Shown: positions 6,875-14,978 of the stretch, piece by piece
Position numbering within the stretch: the first letter of the stretch is position 1
Layout: every line of letters starts with the position of its first letter
NCBI GenBank assembly: GCA_034440595.1
Contig: JAWXCH010000576.1
Span: 1 to 22,484, forward strand
Reading direction: 5' to 3'
Length of the DNA stretch: 22,484 nucleotides
Origin: JAWXCH01 sp034440595
Lineage (GTDB): Bacteria > Planctomycetota > Planctomycetia > Pirellulales > JALHPA01
The notes under the pieces: generated by a model
Told to the model about the DNA's origin: nothing
Databases searched by the model: none
What the model saw: the letters and a program-made list of their open reading frames with translations, nothing else
Program-made: the position numbers and the translations under genes

Positions 6875-7056
6875 CTGATTAAAGGGAGAATTTGCCCTCC
6901 TTGGCCGCACAATCGATACGATCGGACAGGCCCGCTTGAACTTTCGCTGTCAGGTAACTACCGTGGATTTTGCCGGTAGAGAGGCATAGTAGCGCCGTTT
7001 GGGCCTGCGCCGGCAGTGTTACGACCGGATAACAGAGAAGCCATTGTTGCCACCGT

Positions 7057-7596
7057 ATGAACTTTATCATCACTGAATTTGCGGGCATGATTGTGATTGA
7101 ACCGCGTGTGCTCACCGATGCACGTGGTATCTTCATGGAAACATTTCATCGCGACAAGTTTGTCGAGGTCGGCTTGCCTGCCGAGTTTCCGCAAGATAAC
7201 CATTCTTACTCGGTGGCCAAGGTGCTGCGTGGGCTGCACTATCAGATCGAGCATTCGCAAGGAAAACTGGTCCGCGCGATTCGTGGCGAAGTGTACGATG
7301 TGGCGGTGGACCTGAGGCGCAGTTCGGCCATGTTCGGCAAATGGTTCGGAATTGTACTCTCCGCAGAAAACAAGAAACAGATTTATATCCCGCCAGGTTT
7401 TGCGCATGGGTTTTGTGTGCTGAGTGACGACGCCGAAGTGGTCTATAAATGCACCGATGTCTATTATCCGCAGCATGAGCGGACGATCGCCTGGAATGAT
7501 CCCGAGATCGGCATCGATTGGCCGATTGACGACCCGGTTGTCAATGCCAAAGATCAGGCCGGTGTCTCGTTGAGCGATGCAGATTTGTTTGCCTGA
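7057..7596 (+). CDS. rmlC: dTDP-4-dehydrorhamnose 3,5-epimerase
   Basis: Epimerises dTDP-4-keto-6-deoxyglucose at C3 and C5, the third step of dTDP-L-rhamnose synthesis. Of 179 residues, a normal length for this cupin-fold enzyme. Visible signatures are QDNHSYS (46-52), LRGLHYQ (58-63 region) with the catalytic His at 61, GEVYDVAVDLR (77-87), IPPGFAHGF (111-119) and VYKCTDVYYP (129-138) with the Tyr that serves as the acid/base partner. It lies downstream of rmlB on the same strand, supporting a shared role in making rhamnose for surface polysaccharide. No good Shine-Dalgarno sequence precedes the ATG. The next gene's open frame overlaps its end by 20 bp. Confidence 0.93.
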   Translation: MNFIITEFAGMIVIEPRVLTDARGIFMETFHRDKFVEVGLPAEFPQDNHSYSVAKVLRGLHYQIEHSQGKLVRAIRGEVYDVAVDLRRSSAMFGKWFGIVLSAENKKQIYIPPGFAHGFCVLSDDAEVVYKCTDVYYPQHERTIAWNDPEIGIDWPIDDPVVNAKDQAGVSLSDADLFA

Positions 7597-8554
7597 GCAA
7601 GCCGAGTTGCCGCGCCTGTGGTTGCGCGTGACCGAGTACGTCAGCCATGCGACCGCTTCCCCTTTTCGATTTCGACTGGATCGTCTATACCATTATCCAG
7701 ATCAAAAGTTCGGAAGCATACTATCCGCGGACTTCGAATTGGCACTCTGGGTATTGATTGTGGATCCCTTGCCAGAAATCTACCATCTGCCGGGATTTTA
7801 TAGTCCCTTCAGCGTAATCAGCCATTTGCTGGGGGCGATCGTGTTCGCGGTGCTGGGTGTGCTGCTGGTGCGGCGAGCGCGCCAGTCTGGCGTCGAACCG
7901 TGGAGCCTGGGCGTCTATGCTGGCGCATGTGTACTGCTGTTGGCGATGAGTAGTGTGTATCACATGTTGGATCGTAGTAGCACAGCGGGCCAGATTATGC
8001 GGCGGCTCGACCACAGCGCCATTTTCATCTTGATCGCCGGAACATTTACACCGGTTCACGTAATTCTGTTTCGCGGCGTGCTGCGGTGGCTGCCGCTGCT
8101 GTTGATCTGGACGGCGGCGATCATCGGAATAACGCTGAAATGTGTCTTTTTTGACAGCTTGCCGGAGTGGGTCGGGCTGTCGCTCTACTTGACGATGGGT
8201 TGGCTCGGCGCGATCACCGGCACACTGGTCGCGAGGAGGCATGACTTTCGCTTTGTTGCGCCACTGTTGTGGGGAGGAATCGCTTATTCAGTTGGCGCGC
8301 TGATGGAATTCAATCGCTGGCCGATTGTGATCCCTTCCGTGGTGCATGCCCACGAGATGTTCCACCTGGCAGTTTTACTCGGGCTGTTCTTTCAGTGGCT
8401 GTTTGTTTGGCAACTGGCCAGTGGGCGATTCATTGTGCCCGTTGAAGATGCGCTGACGAATGAGACAGAGCTTAGCACCTCGCGACGGCAACCGGGAACG
8501 CGGCCACGCGGTAGCTCAGATCGAACCATTGATCGAGCGACTTCCGAGCAGTAG
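7577..8554 (+). CDS. Hemolysin III / PAQR-family membrane protein
   Basis: Integral inner-membrane protein of the hemolysin III family, related to adiponectin receptors; the metal-dependent hydrolase activity known in some PAQR members is not established for the bacterial ones. The family's metal-site motifs are present: SSVYHM with Ser125 and His129, RLDHSAIF with Asp145, and HAHEMFH with His259 and His263. About seven hydrophobic segments span residues 77-280. The open frame starts with an ATG at 7577, 20 bp inside rmlC, but the first ~60 residues look unlike a membrane protein N-terminus. A GTG at 7760 gives a 264-residue protein beginning just before DPLPEIYHLPGF, closer to usual family length, though without a clear ribosome site. 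It converges with the mgtC-like gene 25 bp away. Confidence 0.88.
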   Translation: MQICLPEQAELPRLWLRVTEYVSHATASPFRFRLDRLYHYPDQKFGSILSADFELALWVLIVDPLPEIYHLPGFYSPFSVISHLLGAIVFAVLGVLLVRRARQSGVEPWSLGVYAGACVLLLAMSSVYHMLDRSSTAGQIMRRLDHSAIFILIAGTFTPVHVILFRGVLRWLPLLLIWTAAIIGITLKCVFFDSLPEWVGLSLYLTMGWLGAITGTLVARRHDFRFVAPLLWGGIAYSVGALMEFNRWPIVIPSVVHAHEMFHLAVLLGLFFQWLFVWQLASGRFIVPVEDALTNETELSTSRRQPGTRPRGSSDRTIDRATSEQ

Positions 8555-8579
8555 TCTCTGAGTCTGCTCACCGGGCGCG

Positions 8580-9074
8580 TTAAATCTTCTCGTTGCCGCT
8601 AGTGTGCACTGAATGCACTTCTTCGGTCAGATGATAGACAACTCGCAGAATCACGAAGGTCAGCACGGCGGCAATCGTAGCCGTTGCCAGCTTACCTGAC
8701 CCGGCAGCAACTCCGATGGCGGCCATCATCCAGATCCCCGCGGCGGTGGTTAGCCCTTTGACACGATGTTCGTCCGCCAGTTTTAAGATTGTGCCACCAC
8801 CCAGAAAGCCGATTCCGGTTACGATGCCCTGCATGACTCGGCTCATGGCATCGGGACCAAAATCCATGCGATTGGCAACGACCATGAACAACGCCGCACC
8901 AATGGATACCAACATGTGTGTGCGCAGCCCGGCCGCCTTGCCGGCGCTTTGCCGCTCAAAGCCGACCAGCGCACCTAGCAACGTTGCCACCAGTAAGCGC
9001 ACCGCGATTTGCAGCGCCTCGGCCACGGTCGGCAGGTCACTCAGGTCGTTTTGGATTAAGGAATGCCAGTTCAT
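8580..9074 (-). CDS. MgtC/SapB-family membrane protein
   Basis: Integral membrane protein of 164 residues with the MgtC N-terminal-domain signatures: GALVGFERQ (34-42), AGLRTHMLVSIGAALFM (48-64), GIGFLGGGTI (87-96) and GLTTAAGIWMMAAIGVAAG (107-125). About five membrane segments are visible. MgtC of pathogens promotes survival at low Mg2+ and restrains the F-type ATP synthase; for this short form lacking the cytoplasmic ACT-like domain the role is unknown. GGAAA lies about 6 bases before the ATG. It is the last gene of the minus-strand run behind cytidine deaminase, 69 bp away, so it may share that transcript without sharing the pathway. Confidence 0.92.
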   Translation of the reverse strand: MNWHSLIQNDLSDLPTVAEALQIAVRLLVATLLGALVGFERQSAGKAAGLRTHMLVSIGAALFMVVANRMDFGPDAMSRVMQGIVTGIGFLGGGTILKLADEHRVKGLTTAAGIWMMAAIGVAAGSGKLATATIAAVLTFVILRVVYHLTEEVHSVHTSGNEKI

Positions 9075-9143
9075 ACGGTTTCCAGTTCAAGTTGTAAGCA
9101 GGCCAAGCGAAAAATGATGCAGCAGGACTGCACTTGCGGCATC

Positions 9144-9533
9144 TTACCACTCGAACCGCTGAGGAAGCAAAGCATTGAGGGTGGTCTGGCCAGTGATTTG
9201 TCCGCTGGTGGCATCCACTAACAGTACTTGCAGATCGCGGCAAAATTCGGCGAGCACCTGTCGGCACGCTCCGCATGGCGAAAAGGCGCCAGAGCTGGCA
9301 ACGGCTATGGCGACAAACTCCTTGTGGCCTTGGCTGACGGCGCTGAATACCGCGCTGCGCTCGGCGCAGTTAGATAGCCCGAAAGAGACGTTTTCCACAT
9401 TGCAGCCGCTGACAACGGTGCCATCGGCACACAGCAGTGCCGCACCGACGGCGAATTTGGAGTAAGGAGCATACGCACGGGCGTGTGCCGCCAAAGCCGC
9501 ACTGACTAGCATTTCTCGCTGTGTGTCATTCAT
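9144..9533 (-). CDS. cdd: Cytidine deaminase
   Basis: Hydrolyses cytidine and deoxycytidine to uridine and deoxyuridine with release of ammonia, in the cytoplasm. The 129-residue length fits the small tetrameric class. The zinc site is complete: Cys56-Ala-Glu58 in NCAERSA and PCGACRQ with Cys87 and Cys90; Glu58 is the proton shuttle. YAPYSKFAVGAALL (21-34) and GCNVENVSFG (43-52) form the substrate pocket. It lies 86 bp after the pyrimidine phosphorylase gene on the same strand, so its uridine products would feed that enzyme. A hairpin repeat (9574-9596) sits in the gap. Only a weak GAAAG precedes the ATG. Confidence 0.95.
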   Translation of the reverse strand: MNDTQREMLVSAALAAHARAYAPYSKFAVGAALLCADGTVVSGCNVENVSFGLSNCAERSAVFSAVSQGHKEFVAIAVASSGAFSPCGACRQVLAEFCRDLQVLLVDATSGQITGQTTLNALLPQRFEW

Positions 9534-9573
9534 AGTTTAGCTTTCGATGAGATTTAACCTGTGAGGCAATTCA

Positions 9574-9596
9574 CACTGGCGGAGCCAGTGGCACAC
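9574..9596. repeat. Dispersed hairpin repeat, copy 2
   Basis: CACTGGC, loop GGA, GCCAGTG, then GCACAC. Same orientation as the copy at 83-105 and opposite to that at 18550-18572. It lies inside the deoA-cdd gap. A partial echo, CTGGCACAC, follows at about 9602-9610. It may process or attenuate a shared transcript, but nothing in the sequence proves that. Confidence 0.7.
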
Positions 9597-9619
9597 TCGA
9601 TCTGGCACACATTGAAAAA

Positions 9620-10978
9620 TTAGACGACCCGATCCACAATCAGCATCAATGGCTCAGTTGGCTCGTCGTCAATGACGACCGCCTGGCGAAGTTGTTCTTG
9701 CACACTAGCTCTTTTGGCTGCTGGAGCAAACACTCGCAGCAGCGGTTGACCTGCCGCTACTTCGTCGCCAACGCGCACCAGGACCTCCAGGCCGACACTG
9801 TGATCGACTCTATCGGTAATCACGCGGCGGCCTCCACCGAGAGCAACAATGGCCAGTCCTAAGCTCTCTGTCTCGATCCGTTGCACAACTCCGGCATATT
9901 CGGCAATTAGGACGTGCTCGGGTGCGACTTTGAGCGGCGCGCCTAAGTCTCCCCCTTGAGCAACGACCATCTTGTGCAGGCGTTCGAGGGCGCGGCCTGA
10001 TTGCAAGTGGGACTGCAATTCGACTGTTGCCTCTTCGGGTGTCCGATATCGTCCAGACATTGCAAGCACATCTGCACCCAATGCCAGTATTAGCTCGCGC
10101 AAATCGGCCGGCCCAGCACCGTTCAATACATCGAGACATTCGTTGATCTCGACTGCGCAGCCCGCCATGCGACCGGTGGGCTGATTCATATCGGTGACCA
10201 GAGCCACGGCTTGCACCCCTAGACTGCTGGCCGTATCGACCAACGAACGGGCCAGCGCATTCGCTTGCGGCAATGTCTTCATAAACGCACCGCTGCCAAA
10301 CTTTACGTCCAACACCAGAGCGTCCAGGTTTTCGGCCAGCTTCTTGCTGAGAATACTGGCGGTAATGAGCGGAATGGAGGCGACAGTCGCAGTCACGTCT
10401 CGCAGTGCGTACAGCTTGCGATCTGCGGGAGCGATATCGGCTGTAGCACCAGTAATTGCACAGCTGACATCGGCGACGACGCGTTGCAGTTCATCGGTGC
10501 TAAGGTCCGTACGAAAGCCGGGAATGGACTCCAACTTATCCAGCGTTCCACCGGTGGCACCTAAGCCACGACCGGCGATCATCGGCACTTCCACGTTGCA
10601 ACAGGCGAGCAAGGGGGCCAGCACAATGGACGATTTGTCGCCAACGCCCCCGGTCGAGTGCTTATCAATGCGAGGCTGTTTCGACTCGCTCCGTGGCAAA
10701 GTTGCACCAGAACGGAGCATCTCCTTTGTCAGACAGGCGGTCTCCTCGGCATACATGCCCCGAAGGTAGATTGCCATCGCCAGGGCCGACATCTGGTAGT
10801 CCGGAATATCGCCAGCGACATACCCCCGGATGAATGCAGCGATCTCTGCTGGAGTAAGCTCACCCCCGTCGCGCTTTTTGGCAATGATCGAAACAGGGTT
10901 ATGTGAAGCGGGCACGGATCGAGTCACTTCAAGGTGAACAGACAGGTCTGTAGAGGCTGCTACGGTTAGGGTTTCCAC
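9620..10978 (-). CDS. deoA: Thymidine/pyrimidine-nucleoside phosphorylase
   Basis: Phosphorolyses thymidine or uridine to the free base and (deoxy)ribose-1-phosphate. Signatures: KKRDGGELTPAEIAAFIRG (34-52), the phosphate loop KHSTGGVGDKSS (106-117), AGRGLGATGGTLDKLESIPG (135-154) and LDVKFGSGAFMK (223-234). A C-terminal lipoyl-like domain follows, as usual; 452 residues is normal. Whether it prefers thymidine (DeoA) or both pyrimidine nucleosides (Pdp) cannot be told by eye. The open frame begins with a GTG at 10978, overlapping the upstream purine phosphorylase gene by 13 bp. Family similarity begins at HNPVSIIAKKRDG (residue 26), so the GTG at 10915 is an alternative start. The overlap argues for translational coupling. 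Confidence 0.93.
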   Translation of the reverse strand: METLTVAASTDLSVHLEVTRSVPASHNPVSIIAKKRDGGELTPAEIAAFIRGYVAGDIPDYQMSALAMAIYLRGMYAEETACLTKEMLRSGATLPRSESKQPRIDKHSTGGVGDKSSIVLAPLLACCNVEVPMIAGRGLGATGGTLDKLESIPGFRTDLSTDELQRVVADVSCAITGATADIAPADRKLYALRDVTATVASIPLITASILSKKLAENLDALVLDVKFGSGAFMKTLPQANALARSLVDTASSLGVQAVALVTDMNQPTGRMAGCAVEINECLDVLNGAGPADLRELILALGADVLAMSGRYRTPEEATVELQSHLQSGRALERLHKMVVAQGGDLGAPLKVAPEHVLIAEYAGVVQRIETESLGLAIVALGGGRRVITDRVDHSVGLEVLVRVGDEVAAGQPLLRVFAPAAKRASVQEQLRQAVVIDDEPTEPLMLIVDRVV

Positions 10979-11808
10979 TGCCCTGCTGCGACCGCACGTA
11001 GCACGCCGAGGACCAGCTTACGCAGCTTTGGTTCAGCCGAGTTGGCCACGGCAATGATCCGCTCGATTTCCGCAGGCTCCAGCGCATCGGGCAGGCAGAG
11101 ATCGGTTACGACGGAAAACGCAATCACCTTTAGCCCGCAATGGTTGGCGACAATTACTTCTGGCACGGTCGACATGCCGACCGCGTCGGCACCAATCGTT
11201 CGCAAGAATCGGTACTCGGCGCGCGTTTCCAAGTTCGGTCCCATCACCGCCACCAGCACTCCTTTGGACGCGACGATGTTTTCGTGCCGGGCAATTTCCA
11301 GCGCGATGTCAATCAACTTAAAATCATACGGCTGACACATGTCGGGAAAACGTGGGCCAAGACGGTCGTCGTTGATGCCGATCAGTGGGTTGACCCCCAT
11401 CAGGTTGATGTGGTCTTCAACCACCATGATATCGCCAAGACCAAAGTACGGGTTCATCGCCCCAACCGCATTGCTACCGATAAGTAGCTCAGCGCCCAGC
11501 GCCCTCATCACTCGCACCGGCAGCGTGATTTGCTGTAGCGAATATCCTTCGTAGGCGTGGAAGCGCCCTTCCATTGCGACAACTGGCACACCGGCCAACT
11601 GACCGCAGACCAGCCGACCTCGGTGGCTGTGTGCGGTGGAGCGAGCAAAGTGCGGAATCTCTTCGTAATCCAGCGAGGCCTCGACGACGATATTTTCGGC
11701 CAGACCACCCAGACCAGTGCCGAGGATCAAGCCGGCGCGCGGGGTGTGCGGCCATTTTTTACGAATGACGGCAACTGCCGCTTCTATCTGGTCAAAAATG
11801 TGCAACAT
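10966..11808 (-). CDS. punA: Purine-nucleoside phosphorylase (trimeric class)
   Basis: Splits purine nucleosides with phosphate to give the base and (deoxy)ribose-1-phosphate. The 280 residues carry the trimeric PNP/MTAP family motifs: ILGTGLGG (28-35), STAHSHRG (57-64), MEGRFHAYEGYS (79-90), GSNAVGAMNP (111-120), GPNLETRAEYR (190-200) and VGMSTVPEVIVANHCGLKV (210-228). The conserved Glu of the purine site is present in AEYR (Glu198). The following FSVVTD has Asp236 where human PNP has Asn243 (FSLITNK), a substitution relevant to base specificity. First gene of the nucleoside-salvage run, coupled to deoA by a 13-bp overlap. No strong ribosome site precedes the ATG. It is divergent from the CBS gene; 11809-12027 between them holds nothing else I recognise. 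Confidence 0.93.
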   Translation of the reverse strand: MLHIFDQIEAAVAVIRKKWPHTPRAGLILGTGLGGLAENIVVEASLDYEEIPHFARSTAHSHRGRLVCGQLAGVPVVAMEGRFHAYEGYSLQQITLPVRVMRALGAELLIGSNAVGAMNPYFGLGDIMVVEDHINLMGVNPLIGINDDRLGPRFPDMCQPYDFKLIDIALEIARHENIVASKGVLVAVMGPNLETRAEYRFLRTIGADAVGMSTVPEVIVANHCGLKVIAFSVVTDLCLPDALEPAEIERIIAVANSAEPKLRKLVLGVLRAVAAGQWKP

Positions 11809-12027
11809 CGGTATGCCGTGACAGGCCGCTGAAGGTTTTGAAAAAGATCGCTAATTTGCCAATCGTACCCAGCCAACTCTATCCGACGCAACGCGCCTGC
11901 GCCAAGCGGCGGCAGAGTTGCCGATAGCGGTGTAATCCGATTAAACTACGTTCAGTAACCCGATTTGGTGACAACACTATCGGCCAAAAGGATCACACAA
12001 TGCGGTCTCTGGAGGCTATCAACTCTA

Positions 12028-12056
12028 TTGCCGCTCGAGAGATGTCCATTTAGAAT
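12028..12056 (+). promoter_or_regulatory. Putative sigma-70 promoter of CBS gene
   Basis: TTGCCG (4/6 to the -35 consensus), 17-bp spacer, TAGAAT (5/6 to the -10 consensus). Expected start of transcription is near 12063, ahead of the ATGs at 12091 and 12112. This also argues against the in-frame TTG at 11965 as a start. No experimental support. Confidence 0.4.
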
Positions 12057-12111
12057 CGGGTTTCGTCGTCCCCCCTATATTGCTGTTCGCATGATGAAAA
12101 GGTCTATCGGA

Positions 12112-12603
12112 ATGTCAACTGTCACAGGTCGCACCGCTGCCGATTGCATGAAACGATCCCTTGTCCATGCTCGGCCTGATCAGAAGCTGACCGAGGCAGA
12201 ACAGTTGCTGATCGATCATCGCATCACCGGCATGCCAGTCATTGCGGGAACCAAGCTGGTTGGCATCATCAGCAACACCGATGTCGCCAGGGCACGCGTA
12301 TTGGCCGGAGCGCTGGACGGCCAGGTTCGCGACGAACTGAATTGGGACGAAACGCAGGCTGACGGATTTCAACACCCGGCCCCCGAGCAATTCGAGGGCT
12401 TTTCCGATCGCTATGAGGTTCTTCGCGTACGCGATGCTATGCGTACGCAAGTGGTGACATGCAGTTTGAATACCCCGATCGCGCAAGTCGCTGCGGCCAT
12501 GGTCCGCGAGCATCTGCACCGCATTATCGTTTTGGATTCCGACAAGCCGGTGGGGATCATCAGCAGCCTGGATCTGGTGCGGCTGGTGGCAGAAGGGAAA
12601 TAG
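12112..12603 (+). CDS. CBS-domain pair protein
   Basis: A 163-residue stand-alone Bateman module. CBS 1 spans about residues 10-62 (ADCMKRSLVHARPDQKLTEA, then MPVIAGTKLVGIISNTDVAR), and CBS 2 about 105-160 (VRDAMRTQVVTCSLNTPIAQ, then HRIIVLDSDKPVGIISSLDLV). Such pairs typically bind adenine nucleotides and act as energy or nucleotide sensors. No catalytic or DNA-binding domain is attached, so the partner is unknown. An AAAAGG ribosome site lies 9 bases before the ATG at 12112; ATGs at 12091 and 12094 are alternatives. It is divergent from the purine/pyrimidine salvage genes, which makes a nucleotide-sensing link tempting but unproven. Confidence 0.88.
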   Translation: MSTVTGRTAADCMKRSLVHARPDQKLTEAEQLLIDHRITGMPVIAGTKLVGIISNTDVARARVLAGALDGQVRDELNWDETQADGFQHPAPEQFEGFSDRYEVLRVRDAMRTQVVTCSLNTPIAQVAAAMVREHLHRIIVLDSDKPVGIISSLDLVRLVAEGK

Positions 12604-12837
12604 CAATTTACCATCCGCTCTATTGCGAATCTCCCGCTTCAGTTATCTGGCAGGCTGGGCAATTTGCGTTGAGATTTTGAATTAATCTGATTATTCGGAT
12701 CGAAACGGTTAATCTGGTCGCCTAGAGTTTGCCGATAGCAGGTGGAGATTCATTGCCGACCACGACCTGGAGGCACACTCTTCACCGGGCGAGTGAATAA
12801 CTGGAAACCCAGAAAACTCGCAGTATGGAAACGTCTC

Positions 12838-14421
12838 GTGAACTCAAGAGGCGGTGTTTTCGCTGTTGCGAAGTATCTGGCAAGACAAATATCAACTTGC
12901 TGTGCATTTGCGCGCATTACGGCAGTCATCTGGCTGATTTTGTTCAGCTTCTTTGCTCGGCTGGGGGCCTGGGGCGCAGTTGCTGAATCACCGCAGCCCA
13001 ACGTGGCTGCGCCTGCAATAGCTCCGTCGTTGCCACCTGTTTCGCCGGCGCAATACCAGCTTCCCGAGCCGACTCCGCTCCCCCCGGTCGATGTCTTGGA
13101 AGAGGAGTTCTCCACGCAGCCGTACAACCTGCCGACTCCGTCACCCGAAGTAGAGGAGCTGCGTCGCCGACTGGAAGTGCTTGAAAAGGCGGCAGCCTCG
13201 GGAGAGATCGGACCGAAAGCGGAAAAAAAGGAACTGGACGCATTAATAGCTGAAGAGGGCTGGATCGATCTTTCGAGCGAGAAATGGTCCGTCAAACTTG
13301 GCGGGCAGATGCAACTGGACTACATCACCTGGCCCGAAGTTCAGAATCCGCCGGTTCCCGCCTTTAACTATATCGAATTTCGACGGCTGCGTTTATTGGC
13401 TGATGGCGTGGGGTATGGCGTGTACGACTTTCGGATTCAAGTTGAATTTGAGCCGGAGGGGGAAGACAACATCAACACCCCGGTCACACTAATTAAAGAT
13501 GCCTACTTCACCGTCAATGAGTTGCCCGTTGTTCATCGCTGGAGAATTGGCCATTTTTTCGTTCCCTACGGGCTGGAGCAAGTCACCAACGATGTGAACA
13601 GCGTTTTTCTCGAACGTTCGATTCCAACGCAAGGGATTTTTACGGCGGATCGCGAAGTCGGCATGGCCCTCTATGGCGTCAGCGAAACCAAAAACTCGAC
13701 TTGGACAACGGGGATCTTTGCTGACAGCCTGAGTGAAGCTACCAAGGAACGAGTCGATGGCAATCAAGGGCAGCGCATTAGCGGACGATTGACTCACTTG
13801 CCTTACTACGATGAGCCGTCAAACGGGCGTTATATGGTTCACACTGGTGTTGGCGTGCTGTACACACACGACCAGGATGGCCAGTCTCGGTTTCGCTCAC
13901 GACCACAGATTCACGAAGGCCCGTTTTTGATTGACAGCGGATTATTTCCAGCCGAGTCATACACCAGTGCCAATACGGAGTTTGCGGTAGTTTGGGGGCC
14001 ATTCTCGATTCAGAATGAAAATTATATTTGCTCCGTGGACCGAATTGGCGCCGACTCCGCGATTATCGGCGGGTCATATGTTTACGCCAGTTATTTTCTG
14101 ACTGGCGAGAACCGGGTCTATGAGCGTTATGGTCAGCACGGTGCCCAGTTCGGTCGCCCTGTACCCTACACCAATTTTTTTTGCGTCCCAGGCGGATGCG
14201 GCTCGGGCGCATGGGAATTGAAAGCGCGCTGGTCGAATCTGACACTGACCGGCATCGACAGCGGTATCTACAACGACTTCACATTTGGCTTTAACTGGTA
14301 TTGGTCGGAACGGACTCGAGTGATGTTCGATTGGATTCATCCCGTAACTGCCGCCGATACAAAACCGTATGGTGGGACAACGTCGGACATTATCGGGATG
14401 CGTTTTGATTTCAACTTTTAG
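12838..14421 (+). CDS. OprP/OprO-like outer-membrane porin
   Basis: Predicted outer-membrane beta-barrel of the phosphate-selective porin O/P family. From a GTG at 12838 it is 527 residues. A hydrophobic signal segment (FARITAVIWLILFSFFARL) ends near AWGAVA (about residue 49). A Pro/Ala-rich stretch follows (about 50-100), then a short coiled coil (SPEVEELRRRLEVLEKAA, about 102-119). The barrel begins near WSVKLGGQMQLDYITW, with alternating hydrophobic strands, and ends MRFDFNF with the C-terminal Phe typical of outer-membrane proteins. Phosphate selectivity is not implied. The frame is open up to a GTG at 12742, so the start is uncertain; GGAAA lies about 8 bases before 12838. The Cys-rich secreted gene follows 44 bp later. 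Confidence 0.82.
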   Translation: MNSRGGVFAVAKYLARQISTCCAFARITAVIWLILFSFFARLGAWGAVAESPQPNVAAPAIAPSLPPVSPAQYQLPEPTPLPPVDVLEEEFSTQPYNLPTPSPEVEELRRRLEVLEKAAASGEIGPKAEKKELDALIAEEGWIDLSSEKWSVKLGGQMQLDYITWPEVQNPPVPAFNYIEFRRLRLLADGVGYGVYDFRIQVEFEPEGEDNINTPVTLIKDAYFTVNELPVVHRWRIGHFFVPYGLEQVTNDVNSVFLERSIPTQGIFTADREVGMALYGVSETKNSTWTTGIFADSLSEATKERVDGNQGQRISGRLTHLPYYDEPSNGRYMVHTGVGVLYTHDQDGQSRFRSRPQIHEGPFLIDSGLFPAESYTSANTEFAVVWGPFSIQNENYICSVDRIGADSAIIGGSYVYASYFLTGENRVYERYGQHGAQFGRPVPYTNFFCVPGGCGSGAWELKARWSNLTLTGIDSGIYNDFTFGFNWYWSERTRVMFDWIHPVTAADTKPYGGTTSDIIGMRFDFNF

Positions 14422-14465
14422 TGGTCTGCTAGCATAAATATGTGAGCAGGCTCGGGAGATATTCC

Positions 14466-14978
14466 ATGACTCGCGGTATCGCTTCAGTCGTTCTTTGTGC
14501 TGCTATCGGGATGTCTCTGCTAGCGGGGCCTGCACGAGCTGGTATCGGCTGTGCTCATTGCGGATGCTCGGAACCATGCAACAAAGTCTGTCGACTTGTT
14601 AAGGAAGAGAAAAAGGTCAAGGTCATCTGCTGGGGAACGAAGTGCGAAGATTTTTGCGTGCCAGGACCTAGTACGCCCGGCTGTACACACTGCGAAGAAG
14701 TTTGCACAGACTGCGATTCATGCAACGACCGGGCAGCGCACGGAGCTCCTACGAAGTTTGTCTGGACCGACTGGATACCCGGCAGTTGTTCCAAGGTATA
14801 CACCAAGAAGAAGCTGATGCAAAAGATCGTGACCAAGAAGGTGGACAGCTACAAATGGGTGGTCGAGGATCTCTGTCCAGCTTGCGATGCCCAAGCGGTC
14901 AGTGTGAAACCAGCGGAGGGAGCCGAAGTTCCGGCTCCCCCTGTGGCAAATGCAAAACTTCCTCCAACTGCGAAGTAA
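14466..14978 (+). CDS. Small secreted Cys-rich protein
   Basis: A 170-residue protein with a signal peptide (hydrophobic 6-22, likely cleaved after GPARA at 21-25). The mature part has 16 cysteines, mostly in close pairs: CAHCGC (29-34), CWGTKCEDFC (55-64), CTHCEEVCTDCDSC (73-86) and CPAC (137-140). A basic KKKLMQKIVTKKV segment (114-126) precedes the last pair, and the C-terminus is Pro/Ala-rich. I recall similar secreted proteins in Pirellulales but know of no function; metal binding or disulfide-stabilised cell-envelope structure are options. GGGAG lies 7 bases before the ATG at 14466, clearly favouring it over the in-frame GTG at 14442. It may be co-transcribed with the porin. Confidence 0.8.
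   Translation: MTRGIASVVLCAAIGMSLLAGPARAGIGCAHCGCSEPCNKVCRLVKEEKKVKVICWGTKCEDFCVPGPSTPGCTHCEEVCTDCDSCNDRAAHGAPTKFVWTDWIPGSCSKVYTKKKLMQKIVTKKVDSYKWVVEDLCPACDAQAVSVKPAEGAEVPAPPVANAKLPPTAK

Noticed and set aside
10194..10769. 191-residue plus-strand frame
   Set aside because: Antisense to the well-supported thymidine/pyrimidine phosphorylase.
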